This document shows, in pieces, positions 42,301-50,618 of a DNA stretch of 64,000 bases (positions within the stretch are counted from its first letter, which is position 1; each line of letters begins with the position of its first letter). The notes below the pieces were generated by a model that had not been told where the DNA came from, ran no database searches, and worked only from the letters and a program-made list of their open reading frames with translations. Source of the stretch: Variovorax sp. WS11 (lineage in GTDB: Bacteria > Pseudomonadota > Gammaproteobacteria > Burkholderiales > Burkholderiaceae_C); assembly GCF_010499245.1 (NCBI RefSeq), contig NZ_JAAGOW010000001.1, positions 3,472,001-3,536,000 of the forward strand. Reading direction: 5' to 3'. The position numbers and the translations under genes were made by a program.

Positions 42301-43284
42301 ATGGAAACCAAGTGGCTTGAGGACTTCGTCAGCCTTGCAGAGACACGCAGCTTCAGCCGCTCGGCCCAGCTGCGCCACGTGACCCAGCCGGCCTTCTCGC
42401 GCCGCATCCAGGCGCTCGAAGGCTGGGCCGGCACCGACCTGGTCGACCGCAGCTCCTACCCCACCCGCCTCACGCCCGCCGGCCAGACGCTCTACGGCCA
42501 GGCCATCGAGATGCTGCAAGCCCTGCAGAGCACGCGCGCCATGCTGCGCGGCCATTCGGCCGCGGCGCAGGACGTGATCGAGGTGGCCGTGCCGCACACC
42601 CTCGCCTTTACCTTCTTCCCGGCCTGGGTCACCAGCCTGCGCGAGCAGTTCGGGCCGCTGAAGAGCCGGCTCATCGCCCTCAACGTGCACGATGCCGTGC
42701 TGCGCCTGGTGGAAGGCAGCTGCGACCTGCTGATCGCCTACCACCACCCCTCGCAGCCGCTGCCGCTGGACGCCACCCGCTACGAGATGGTGAGCCTCGG
42801 CGAGGAAGTGGTCGCGCCCTGGGTCAAGCCCGATGCCGAGGGTGCGCCGCGCTATCGGCTGCCGGGCCGCCCCGGCCAGCCGCTGCCCTACCTGGGCTAT
42901 GCCCCCGGGGCCTACCTGGGCCGGGTGGTCGACCAGCTGCTGAAGGAATCGCACACCGCCATCCATCTCGACCGCGTCTACGAGACCGACATGGCCGAGG
43001 GTCTCAAGGTGATGGCGCTCGAAGGGCACGGCATCGCCTTCCTGCCGCAGAGCGCGGTGCGCAAGGAGGTGCGGGCGCGCACGCTGGTGAGCGCGCTGCC
43101 GCCCGAGATCGAGAAGCTCGAGGCCACCATGGAGATCCGCGCCTACCGCGAGCGGCCGGCCGCCGCGGCGCCGGGCAAGCCCGGCTCGCGTACCGCCAAG
43201 GGGGAGGGCGCCACGGTGCGCAGCAACAAGGGCACGGCCGACGCGCTGTGGGCCTACCTCGTCGGCACCCAACCCGCTGCTTGA
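42301..43284 (+). CDS. LysR-family regulator
   Basis: A 327-residue LysR protein. The helix-turn-helix is RSFSRSAQLRHVTQPAFSRRIQALEGWAG with wing SYPTRLTPAGQ. The C-terminal end, after the effector domain, has an unusual basic, alanine-rich stretch RPAAAAPGKPGSRTAKGEGA. It follows the 2-hydroxyacid dehydrogenase by 37 bases on the same strand. Its targets could be that gene or gltIJKL downstream; the sequence does not decide. Confidence 0.92.
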   Translation: METKWLEDFVSLAETRSFSRSAQLRHVTQPAFSRRIQALEGWAGTDLVDRSSYPTRLTPAGQTLYGQAIEMLQALQSTRAMLRGHSAAAQDVIEVAVPHTLAFTFFPAWVTSLREQFGPLKSRLIALNVHDAVLRLVEGSCDLLIAYHHPSQPLPLDATRYEMVSLGEEVVAPWVKPDAEGAPRYRLPGRPGQPLPYLGYAPGAYLGRVVDQLLKESHTAIHLDRVYETDMAEGLKVMALEGHGIAFLPQSAVRKEVRARTLVSALPPEIEKLEATMEIRAYRERPAAAAPGKPGSRTAKGEGATVRSNKGTADALWAYLVGTQPAA

Positions 43285-43627
43285 GCAAGACCCCTTTCTT
43301 TGTGCGCTGCACAAATCTATGACGCCCCGGCATGCCGACCGCCGCAAAGGGCATTTGCCTTGGGTAGGGGGCACCCCTACAGTCGGGCCGCACGTTTTCT
43401 GCTGTCCCAGGCTTCGGAGAGCACGCGCCAGGCGCGTGCTTTTTTTCGGGCACAAAGGCTGCTATAGCTAATCCCATGAAGCGCTTTGCAACACGGTGCA
43501 CCGCCTCGGAACTGCTGCACACTCCGCGTGATCGCAGGCGGTGCGCGGCGCACCGGGTTGGCCCGGGTATGCCGCAGAATGCGGGTGTCTAGAATTTGTG
43601 TATCTCTCAGTCACAGGAGTTTTCCTT
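43285..43627 (+). other. 343-base intergenic region before gltI with several hairpins
   Basis: No supported gene. It holds three stems: TTTGTGC/GCACAAA (43299-43315), GTAGGGG/CCCCTAC with a GCA loop (43364-43380) and a strong terminator (43420-43447). After the terminator a TAGAAT at 43590-43595, near a -10, lies 32 bases before the gltI ATG; no matching -35 is clear. A short RNA ending at the terminator is possible. Confidence 0.5.
43420..43447 (+). terminator. Rho-independent terminator upstream of gltI
   Basis: AGCACGCGCC (43420-43429) and GGCGCGTGCT (43431-43440) form a 10-bp inverted repeat followed by a run of T. It lies 136 bases after the LysR stop and 180 bases before gltI, so it ends either the LysR message or a separate short transcript. 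Confidence 0.85.
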
Positions 43628-44530
43628 ATGAAGAAGCAAGTATTGGCGCTGGCCGTGATGGCGCTCGCCGCGGGAGGCGCAATGGCCCAAGCCACTGACA
43701 CCCTGGCCAAGATCAAGGCCAGCGGCAGCGTCACGATGGGGGTACGCGACTCGTCCGGCGCGCTGGCCTACACCATCGGCGACGGCAAGTACGTCGGCTT
43801 CCACACCGAGATGGCCCGCAAGATCCTGAGCGACGTGCAAAAGCAGCTGGGCCTGCCCAAGCTGGAAGTGAAGGAACAGCTGGTGACCTCGCAGAACCGC
43901 ATTCCCCTGGTGCAGAACGGCACCGTCGACCTCGAATGCGGCTCGACCACCAACAACGCCACCCGCCAGAAGGACGTGGCCTTCGCGATCACCACCTACG
44001 TCGAGGAAGTGCGCATCGCCGTCAAGGCCGACTCCGGCATCACCAAGGTCGCGGACCTCAACGGCAAGAGCGTGGCCACCACCACCGGCACGACCTCCGT
44101 GCAGACCCTGCGCAAGAACGAGCGCGCCCAGGGCATCGACTTCAAGGAAGTCATGGGCAAGGACCACGCCGACAGCTTCCTGCTGCTCGAATCGGGCCGT
44201 GCCGATGCCTTCGTGATGGATGGCCAGATCCTGGCCGGCAACATCTCCAAGTCCAAGAACCCGGCCGGCTTCAAGGTCGTCGGCGAGCCCCTGTCGGTCG
44301 AGCCGATCGCCTGCATGATGCGCAAGGACGACCCAGCTTTCAAGAAGGCGGTCGACGACAGCATCAAGAACCAGATCAAGGACGGCTCGCTGGCCAAGCT
44401 CTACGACAAGTGGTTCAACCAGCCGATCCCGCCGACCAACACCAAGGTCGGCCTGCCGCTGTCTGAAGCCACCAAGGCCGCGTGGGCGGCCCCCAACGAC
44501 AAGCCGATGGAAGACTACGCCAAGAAGTGA
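43628..44530 (+). CDS. gltI: Glutamate/aspartate ABC transporter, periplasmic binding protein
   Basis: A 300-residue SBP_bac_3 protein with signal peptide (MKKQVLALAVMALAAGGAMA). GVRDSSGALAYTIGDGKYVGF and LECGSTTNNATRQKDVAFAI are GltI features. AGGAG lies 8 bases before the ATG. It delivers glutamate/aspartate to GltJKL. A hairpin with T-rich tail follows the stop and may lower expression of the membrane parts relative to this protein. Confidence 0.95.
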   Translation: MKKQVLALAVMALAAGGAMAQATDTLAKIKASGSVTMGVRDSSGALAYTIGDGKYVGFHTEMARKILSDVQKQLGLPKLEVKEQLVTSQNRIPLVQNGTVDLECGSTTNNATRQKDVAFAITTYVEEVRIAVKADSGITKVADLNGKSVATTTGTTSVQTLRKNERAQGIDFKEVMGKDHADSFLLLESGRADAFVMDGQILAGNISKSKNPAGFKVVGEPLSVEPIACMMRKDDPAFKKAVDDSIKNQIKDGSLAKLYDKWFNQPIPPTNTKVGLPLSEATKAAWAAPNDKPMEDYAKK

Positions 44531-44548
44531 TGCTCGTGGGCTGAGTCG

Positions 44549-44580
44549 AAACGCCCGCCCTTTGCGGCGGGCGTTTGTTT
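44549..44580 (+). terminator. Intra-operon terminator/attenuator between gltI and gltJ
   Basis: AAACGCCCGCC (44549-44559) and GGCGGGCGTTT (44566-44576) form a perfect 11-bp stem with loop CTTTGC followed by GTTTT. It can end part of the message after gltI and also protect the gltI 3' end, giving excess binding protein. Confidence 0.82.
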
Positions 44581-44626
44581 TCAGGTTTCTCTTTTTCTTC
44601 AAGCAACAACGACTGAGGAGGTCCCG

Positions 44627-45352
44627 ATGGGAAGTTGGGATTGGCAGGTCTTCCTGCAGGACCCGGGGGGCAAGGACCCGACATATTGGCAATGGCTGCT
44701 CTCCGCATGGGGCTGGACGGTGTCCGTCGCCCTCTCGGCCTTGGTGGTGGCGCTGCTCCTCGGCTCCATCGTCGGCGTGATCCGCACGCTGCCCAACAGC
44801 CCGGGCTGGGTGCGCTTGGGCAATGCCTGGGTCGAGCTGTTCCGCAACATTCCGCTGCTGGTGCAGATCTTCCTCTGGTACCACGTGGTGCCGGCGCTGT
44901 TCCCGGTCATGCGCGACGTGCCGCCCTTCGTGCTGGTGGTGCTGGCGCTGGGCTTCTTCACCTCGTCGCGGATCGCGGAGCAGTTGCGCTCCGGCATCCA
45001 GGCCCTGCCGCGCGGGCAGCGCTACGCCGGCATGGCGGTGGGCTTCACCACGCCGCAGTACTACCGCTACGTGCTGCTGCCGATGGCCTATCGCATCATC
45101 ATTCCGCCGCTGACCAGCGAGTCGATGAACATCTTCAAGAACTCGTCGGTGGCCTTCGCGGTGTCGATCGCCGAGATGACGCAGTTCGCGATGCAGGCCG
45201 GCGAAGAGACCGCCCGGCCGATGGAGATGTACCTGGCCGTGACGGTGCTCTACATCATCTCGGCCTTCGCGATCAACCGCATCATGGCCTCGATCGAGAA
45301 GCGGACGCGGGTGCCGGGCTTCATTGCCCAGGCCGGCGGGGGAGGGCACTGA
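44627..45352 (+). CDS. gltJ: Glutamate/aspartate ABC transporter permease
   Basis: A 241-residue HisMQ-type permease with about five hydrophobic segments. The EAA loop region is IQALPRGQRYAGMAVGFTTPQYYRYVLLPMA. GAGGAGG lies just before the ATG. It ends one base before gltK. It forms the channel with GltK. Confidence 0.94.
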   Translation: MGSWDWQVFLQDPGGKDPTYWQWLLSAWGWTVSVALSALVVALLLGSIVGVIRTLPNSPGWVRLGNAWVELFRNIPLLVQIFLWYHVVPALFPVMRDVPPFVLVVLALGFFTSSRIAEQLRSGIQALPRGQRYAGMAVGFTTPQYYRYVLLPMAYRIIIPPLTSESMNIFKNSSVAFAVSIAEMTQFAMQAGEETARPMEMYLAVTVLYIISAFAINRIMASIEKRTRVPGFIAQAGGGGH

Positions 45353-45353
45353 C

Positions 45354-46025
45354 ATGCTGACGAACCTCGACTTCTCCTTCTACAACTGGAACGTCATCAC
45401 CGGCTTCCTGTTGAAGGGCCTGTATTTCAGTCTCTTCCTCACGGTCGTCGCGACGCTGGGCGGCATTCTCTTCGGCACGCTGCTGGCGCTGATGCGGCTG
45501 TCGGGCAAGAAGTGGCTGGACACGCCCGCGGCGATCTACGTCAACGGCATGCGCAGCATTCCGCTGGTGATGGTGATCCTGTGGTTCTTCCTGCTGGTGC
45601 CCTTCCTCATCGGCCGGCCGATCGGCGCCGAGATCTCGGCCATCATCACCTTCGTGGCTTTCGAGGCGGCCTACTTCAGCGAGATCATGCGCGCGGGCAT
45701 CCAGTCGATCCCGCGCGGCCAGGTCCACGCCGCGCAGGCGGTGGGCATGACCTACAAGCAGAACATGACGCTGGTGATCCTGCCGCAGGCCTTCCGCAAC
45801 ATGCTGCCGGTGCTGCTGACGCAGACCATCATCCTGTTCCAGGACACCTCGCTGGTGTATGCCATCGGCGCCTACGACCTGTTGAAGGGCTTCGAGACGG
45901 CCGGCAAGAATTTCGGCCGGCCCATCGAGTCCTACCTGCTGGCGGCGGTGCTGTACTTCATCATCTGCTACGCGCTCTCCTACATGGTCAAGCGTCTTCA
46001 CAAGAAGATCGCCATCATCCGCTGA
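45354..46025 (+). CDS. gltK: Glutamate/aspartate ABC transporter permease
   Basis: The 223-residue second permease has the same family features: FYNWNVITGFLLKGLYFSL at the start, and IQSIPRGQVHAAQAVGMTYKQNMTLVILPQA as the ATPase-contact loop. The ATG at 45354 follows the gltJ stop by one base. It works with GltJ. Confidence 0.94.
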   Translation: MLTNLDFSFYNWNVITGFLLKGLYFSLFLTVVATLGGILFGTLLALMRLSGKKWLDTPAAIYVNGMRSIPLVMVILWFFLLVPFLIGRPIGAEISAIITFVAFEAAYFSEIMRAGIQSIPRGQVHAAQAVGMTYKQNMTLVILPQAFRNMLPVLLTQTIILFQDTSLVYAIGAYDLLKGFETAGKNFGRPIESYLLAAVLYFIICYALSYMVKRLHKKIAIIR

Positions 46026-46043
46026 ACATCGAAAGGCAAAGTC

Positions 46044-46793
46044 ATGGCCGACAAAATGATCGAAATCAAGAACGTCTCCAAGTGGTACGGCCCGGTGCAG
46101 GTGCTCAACGACTGCTCGGTCAGCATCGCCAAGGGCGATGTGGTGGTGGTATGCGGGCCCTCGGGCTCGGGCAAGTCCACGCTGATCAAGACGGTGAACG
46201 CGCTCGAGCCCTTCCAGAAGGGCGAGATCACGGTCAACGGCACGCCGCTGCACGACCCCAAGACCAACCTGCCGAAGCTGCGCTCCAGGGTGGGCATGGT
46301 GTTCCAGCACTTCGAGCTGTTCCCGCACCTGTCGGTGACGGAGAACCTCACCATCGCGCAGATCAAGGTGCTGGGCCGCTCGCAGGACGAAGCCAAGGTG
46401 CGCGGTCTGAAGATGCTCGACCGCGTGGGCCTGATGGCGCACAAGGACAAGTTCCCGGGCCAGCTCTCGGGCGGTCAGCAGCAGCGCGTGGCGATCGCTC
46501 GCGCGCTGAGCATGGACCCGATCGTGATGCTGTTCGACGAGCCCACATCTGCGCTGGACCCGGAAATGGTGGGCGAGGTGCTGGACGTGATGGTGGCGCT
46601 GGCCAAGGAAGGCATGACCATGATGGTGGTCACGCACGAGATGGGCTTCGCGCGCAAGGTGGCGAGCCGGGTGATCTTCATCGATGTGGGTGGGCGCATC
46701 CTCGAAGACTGCTCGAAGGACGAGTTCTTCGCGCACCCGGAGAACCGGCAGGCGCGGACCCGGGACTTTCTCAACAAGATCCTGCAGCACTGA
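46044..46793 (+). CDS. gltL: Glutamate/aspartate ABC transporter ATPase
   Basis: A 249-residue polar-amino-acid ATPase with Walker [24 protein letters not shown], signature [15 protein letters not shown] and Walker [16 protein letters not shown]. It powers GltJK. A strong terminator follows 19 bases after the stop. Confidence 0.95.
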   Translation: MADKMIEIKNVSKWYGPVQVLNDCSVSIAKGDVVVVCGPSGSGKSTLIKTVNALEPFQKGEITVNGTPLHDPKTNLPKLRSRVGMVFQHFELFPHLSVTENLTIAQIKVLGRSQDEAKVRGLKMLDRVGLMAHKDKFPGQLSGGQQQRVAIARALSMDPIVMLFDEPTSALDPEMVGEVLDVMVALAKEGMTMMVVTHEMGFARKVASRVIFIDVGGRILEDCSKDEFFAHPENRQARTRDFLNKILQH

Positions 46794-46812
46794 GTCTTGT
46801 GTTCTTCAACAG

Positions 46813-46837
46813 AAAGCCCCGCAGTGCGGGGCTTTTT
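46813..46837. terminator. Bidirectional terminator between gltL and dctP
   Basis: AAAGCCCCGC (46813-46822) and GCGGGGCTTT (46826-46835) form a perfect 10-bp stem with loop AGT, followed by T. On the minus strand the A tract becomes a T tract, so it serves the convergent TRAP operon too. Confidence 0.9.
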
Positions 46838-46874
46838 GCTTTCCGGGTGGGGACCCCCAGCGGTAGAACGCTCG

Positions 46875-47909
46875 TTACTTCTTCCGAGCAGCAATCGCCT
46901 GCTCAGCCTTCGTCACCAGTTCCGCACCGATCTGTGGCTTCCACTTCGCATACACAGGCCGCGTCGCCTTCACGAAGGCCTCGCGCTCTTCCGGCGTGAG
47001 CTGCGTGACCGTCACGCCCATTCCCGCGATGTCCTTCAGCACCGGCTTGTCGGCCTCCACCAGTCCCTTGCGCGCCAGCTCGATCTCCTGCTTGCCGGCG
47101 TCGATCGCGGCCTGCCGCACGATCGCCTGGTCGGCCGGGGTCCACGACGCCCAGATGTCCTTGTTGACCACGAACACCAGCGGGTCCGCCATGTAGCCCC
47201 AGGTCGTTACGAACTTCTGCCCCACCGTGTGCATCTTGAGCACAGTGAAGAGGAACAGCGGGTTCTCCTGCCCGTCCACCGCGCCGCTCGCCAGCGCGGG
47301 CTGCGCATCGGCCCAGCTCATCTGCGTCGGGTTGGCGCCCAGCGTGCTGAACATGTCGGAGAAGATGGGCGAGCCCACCACGCGGATCTTCATGCCCTTC
47401 AGGTCTTCAGGCGACTTGATCGCGCGCTTGGAGTTGGTGATCTCGCGGTAGCCGTTCTCGCCCCAGGCCAGCGGCACCACGCCGGCCTTGTCCAGCGTGT
47501 TGAATATGTCCTTGCCCACCTCGCCCTGCGTCAGCGCATCGACGGCCGCGTAGTCGGGCATGAGGAAGGGCAGCGAGAACAGGTTGAGCTGCTTGACCTG
47601 CGGCGACCAGTTGATGGTCGAGCCCACCGCCATGTCGATCACGCCCTGGCGCAGCGCGCTGAACTCGCGCGTCTGGTCGCCCTGGATCAGCGAGACGCCG
47701 GGGTAGAGCTTGATGTTGATTCGGCCCTGCGTGCGCTCCTTCACCAGGTCGGCCCAGATCTTGCCGGCCTGGCCCCAGGGCGTGGCCGGGCCCAGCACCA
47801 GCGACATCTTGTACTCGGCCTTGTAGCCTTGCGCCGGCGCGGAGACCGAGAAGCTGCCCAGCGTGGCGGCGAGGGCCAGCAGGCCGAGCAGGGAACGACG
47901 GAATTTCAT
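46875..47909 (-). CDS. dctP: TRAP transporter substrate-binding protein
   Basis: A 344-residue DctP protein with signal peptide (MKFRRSLLGLLALAATLGSF, cut near APAQ). LVKERTQGRINIKLYPGVSL, MKIRVVGSPIFSDMFSTLGANP and VDGQENPLFLF are family marks; the Arg in KIRV is the usual carboxylate ligand. GGAG before the ATG. It is the last gene of dctQ-dctM-dctP on this strand. The substrate is a carboxylate of unknown type. Confidence 0.94.
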   Translation of the reverse strand: MKFRRSLLGLLALAATLGSFSVSAPAQGYKAEYKMSLVLGPATPWGQAGKIWADLVKERTQGRINIKLYPGVSLIQGDQTREFSALRQGVIDMAVGSTINWSPQVKQLNLFSLPFLMPDYAAVDALTQGEVGKDIFNTLDKAGVVPLAWGENGYREITNSKRAIKSPEDLKGMKIRVVGSPIFSDMFSTLGANPTQMSWADAQPALASGAVDGQENPLFLFTVLKMHTVGQKFVTTWGYMADPLVFVVNKDIWASWTPADQAIVRQAAIDAGKQEIELARKGLVEADKPVLKDIAGMGVTVTQLTPEEREAFVKATRPVYAKWKPQIGAELVTKAEQAIAARKK

Positions 47910-47941
47910 GGGTCTGTCTCCTTTGGAACGAAGCGAAAAAA

Positions 47942-49240
47942 TCAATAGCCCAGCGTATGCGGCAGCCACAGCGCGAGCTGCGGCCACGCGATCACGGCCA
48001 CCATCACGAGGAACATCGCAAACAGCATCCAGCCCACCCAGCGCACGGTCTCTTCCATGCGCACGCCGGCAATGCGGCAGGACACCATCAGGTTCACCGC
48101 CAGCGGCGGCGTGAACTGGCCCAGCGCCACCTTGAGCGTGAGGATCACGCCGAACCATACCGGGTCCCACTGGTAATGCTGAACGATCGGCCACAAGAGC
48201 GGCACGAAGATCAGGAAGATCGACACGCCGTCGAGGAACATGCCCACCGTGATCAGCAGCAGGATCAGCAGCGACAGCACGCCGTACTCGCCCAGCCCCG
48301 AGTTCACGATCGCGCGCGTCACCGGATCGATCACGCCCAGCGTCGACAGCGAATAGGCAAAGATGCCCGCCAGCGAAACCACCAGCAGGATCACCGCCGA
48401 GAGCTCGCCCGACTCGCGCAGGATCACGAACAGGTCGCGCACGCGGATCGTGCGATGCACCGCCATGCCGACGAAGAGCCCGTAGAACACTGCGACCACC
48501 GCCGCCTCGGTGGGCGTGAACCAGCCGGCGCGCATGCCGCCGAGAATGAGCACCGGCGCCGCCAGGCCCCAGATCGCCTCGCGGAAACTCTTCCAGAAGG
48601 GCGGGCGCGGCAGCGAGGCCTCGAGCGCGCCCATGCGGTGCTTGCGCGCCATCCACACGGCCGGCACGATCAGCGCCAGGCCGGCCAGCACGCCCGGCAC
48701 CATGCCGGCCGCGAACAGCGCCGGCACCGAGGCGCCGGGCACCAGCACCGAGTAGACGATGAAGGCCACCGAGGGCGGGATCAGGATGTCGGTGGCGGCC
48801 GCAGCGCCGACCACGCTGGCCGAGTAGGCGGCCGGATAGCCGGCGCGCGACATCGCACCGATCATCACCGCGCCCACCGCCGCCGCATTGGCCGGGCCCG
48901 AGCCCGAGATGCCGCCGAGGAACATCGCCACCACGATCGCCACCAGCGGCAGCATGCCGGGCCCGCGTCCGACGATCGCCACGGCGAAGTTGACCAGGCG
49001 CAGCGCCACGCCCGAGCGGTCGAAGATCGAGCCCACCAGCACGAACATCGGGATTGCCAGCAGCGGGTACTTGCCCAGGCCGGCATAGAAGTTCTGCGGC
49101 ACCGCCAGCAGGCCGAACCACTGGGCATCGGCATTGGCCAGCCCGATGGCGACCGCACCCGCAAGGCCCAGCGCCGCGCCGATCGGCACGCCGACCAGCA
49201 TCATCAGGATGAAGGCGGCGAAGAGCAGCGCCGGGATCAT
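47942..49240 (-). CDS. dctM: TRAP transporter large permease
   Basis: A 432-residue protein with about 12 hydrophobic segments. GRGPGMLPLVAIVVAMFLGGISGSGPANAAAVG is the usual DctM core, with ILIPPSVAFIVYSV and FTPPLAVNLMV further on. The ATG overlaps the dctQ stop (ATGA). The frame stays open upstream, but only through dctQ in another frame. It couples sodium entry to solute uptake. Confidence 0.95.
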   Translation of the reverse strand: MIPALLFAAFILMMLVGVPIGAALGLAGAVAIGLANADAQWFGLLAVPQNFYAGLGKYPLLAIPMFVLVGSIFDRSGVALRLVNFAVAIVGRGPGMLPLVAIVVAMFLGGISGSGPANAAAVGAVMIGAMSRAGYPAAYSASVVGAAAATDILIPPSVAFIVYSVLVPGASVPALFAAGMVPGVLAGLALIVPAVWMARKHRMGALEASLPRPPFWKSFREAIWGLAAPVLILGGMRAGWFTPTEAAVVAVFYGLFVGMAVHRTIRVRDLFVILRESGELSAVILLVVSLAGIFAYSLSTLGVIDPVTRAIVNSGLGEYGVLSLLILLLITVGMFLDGVSIFLIFVPLLWPIVQHYQWDPVWFGVILTLKVALGQFTPPLAVNLMVSCRIAGVRMEETVRWVGWMLFAMFLVMVAVIAWPQLALWLPHTLGY

Positions 49241-49821
49241 TCGCCCTCGGCGTGCCGCTCGCGGCTGCGCCGGATGAACAGGCCCACCGCGCGCAGCCCG
49301 ATCGCGAAGCAGACGATCGGCAGCCAGACCGAATACCACCACTGCGGCACGCCGATGCCCGGCGAGGTCTCCTCGAAGCGGTAGTCGTCCCACACCACGC
49401 GCACGCTCAGCGCCGCGATCAGGAAGAAGAGCGCGGCCACCATCAGCGCGCCGAACTGCGCGAGCCGTTTGCGCCGGCCCATGGAGCCGCTTTCCGCGAA
49501 GTATTCGATGCGGATGTGGCGGTCGCGCGCCACCGCGGCCGAGCCCGCGACCATCGCCAGCAAGATCATCAGGACTACCGAGAACTCCTCGGTCCAGGCG
49601 AAGGAGGAGTCGGTGAAGTAGCGCACCAGCACGTTGGCGAAGGTGATGCAGGCCAGGAGGCCCATGATGATCACCGTGGCCCAATCCTCGATGCCCAGGG
49701 GCACGCGGGTCGGAAGGCTCGTCGGCGGCTTCGATCTCGGGGCAGGGGCTGGCGGCGTCCAGCAAGGGGCCGGACTCGGGGGAAGACATCGGGAAACGGC
49801 GCAGCGGCCGGGATTCGGCAA
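49237..49821 (-). CDS. dctQ: TRAP transporter small permease, N-terminus uncertain
   Basis: The DctQ core is clear: EDWATVIIMGLLACITFANVLVRYF, WTEEFSVVLMILLAMVAGSAA and four hydrophobic segments. The start is a problem. In this frame only TTG 49821 or an internal GTG is available. The ATG at 49789 opens a sensible N-terminus (MSSPESGPLLDAASPCPEIE) in another frame that would need a one-base shift near 49710-49725. A palindrome at 49826-49840 leaves no leader for the TTG, which favours the ATG with a frame break. The protein links DctP and DctM. Confidence 0.8.
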   Translation of the reverse strand: MPNPGRCAVSRCLPPSPAPCWTPPAPAPRSKPPTSLPTRVPLGIEDWATVIIMGLLACITFANVLVRYFTDSSFAWTEEFSVVLMILLAMVAGSAAVARDRHIRIEYFAESGSMGRRKRLAQFGALMVAALFFLIAALSVRVVWDDYRFEETSPGIGVPQWWYSVWLPIVCFAIGLRAVGLFIRRSRERHAEGE

Positions 49822-49825
49822 GCTC

Positions 49826-49840
49826 CGATCGTAACGATCG
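49826..49840. promoter_or_regulatory. Palindromic operator candidate upstream of the TRAP operon
   Basis: CGATCGT (49826-49832) and ACGATCG (49834-49840) form a perfect 15-bp palindrome around one A, in the short gap between dctQ and the FAH gene. Its place before the first TRAP gene suggests a repressor site. No regulator of a matching type lies next to it. Confidence 0.55.
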
Positions 49841-49883
49841 ATAACGGTTTCCCTATGGGGCTTTCCTTAGCCGCGTTCCGTGC

Positions 49884-50618
49884 TCATGGCCGGGCGCTCG
49901 GTGTCGGGTTCTGCAGCCCGGCACCGACGTGCACCCGAAGCTCGCCCAGTCCCTCCACCACGCCGATCATCGTCTGTCCGGCTTGCACGGGCCCCACGCC
50001 GGCCGGCGTTCCCGTGTAGACGAGGTCGCCCGGATGCAGCTCGAACCAGCCGGACAGGTGCGCGATGGTCTCCGCGACGTTCCAGATCAACTGGTCGATG
50101 TCGCTGTCCTGGCGTGTCTGGCCGTCCACGTCGACCCGGATGCGCGCGCGCTCGGGGTGGCCGATGGCGGCGGCGGCCCGGATTTCGCCGACCAGTGCCG
50201 AGCCGTCGAAGGACTTTCCGATTTCCCACGGCCTGCCTTGCTCGCGCATCCGGATCTGGAGGTCGCGCCGGGTCATGTCGAGACCGACCGCATAGCCGAA
50301 GACGTGATCGAGCGCCTCGCCCACCGGGATGTCGCTGCCGCGCCTGCCGATGGCGACGACGAGCTCGATCTCGTGCTGGAAGTCCGTGGTGCAGGCGGGA
50401 TAGGGGATCTCGGCCGTCGTCCCTTCGCGGATGGGGACGATCGCGTCCGTGGGCTTGCAGAAGAAGAAGGGCGGCTCGCGATCCGAGAAGCCCATCTCGC
50501 GGGCATGCGCCGCGTAGTTGCGCCCGACACAGTAGACACGGCGCACCGGAAAGAGCAGGTCGCTGCCTGCAACGGGCACGGCCGTCGCGGGCGGCGGGGG
50601 CAGCACATAGGCGCTCAT
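49884..50618 (-). CDS. FAH-family hydrolase (fumarylpyruvate hydrolase-like)
   Basis: A 244-residue FAH protein with CVGRNYAAHAREMGF, FQHEIELVVAIG (metal Glu pair), GYAVGLDMTRRDLQ and GDLVYTGTPAGVGPV. Length and sequence match NagK-type fumarylpyruvate hydrolases of gentisate pathways. Its ATG overlaps the MFS stop, and it is the last gene of dienelactone hydrolase-cupin-MFS-FAH. It would split a ring-cleavage product into pyruvate and fumarate or a similar acid. Confidence 0.9.
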   Translation of the reverse strand: MSAYVLPPPPATAVPVAGSDLLFPVRRVYCVGRNYAAHAREMGFSDREPPFFFCKPTDAIVPIREGTTAEIPYPACTTDFQHEIELVVAIGRRGSDIPVGEALDHVFGYAVGLDMTRRDLQIRMREQGRPWEIGKSFDGSALVGEIRAAAAIGHPERARIRVDVDGQTRQDSDIDQLIWNVAETIAHLSGWFELHPGDLVYTGTPAGVGPVQAGQTMIGVVEGLGELRVHVGAGLQNPTPSARP

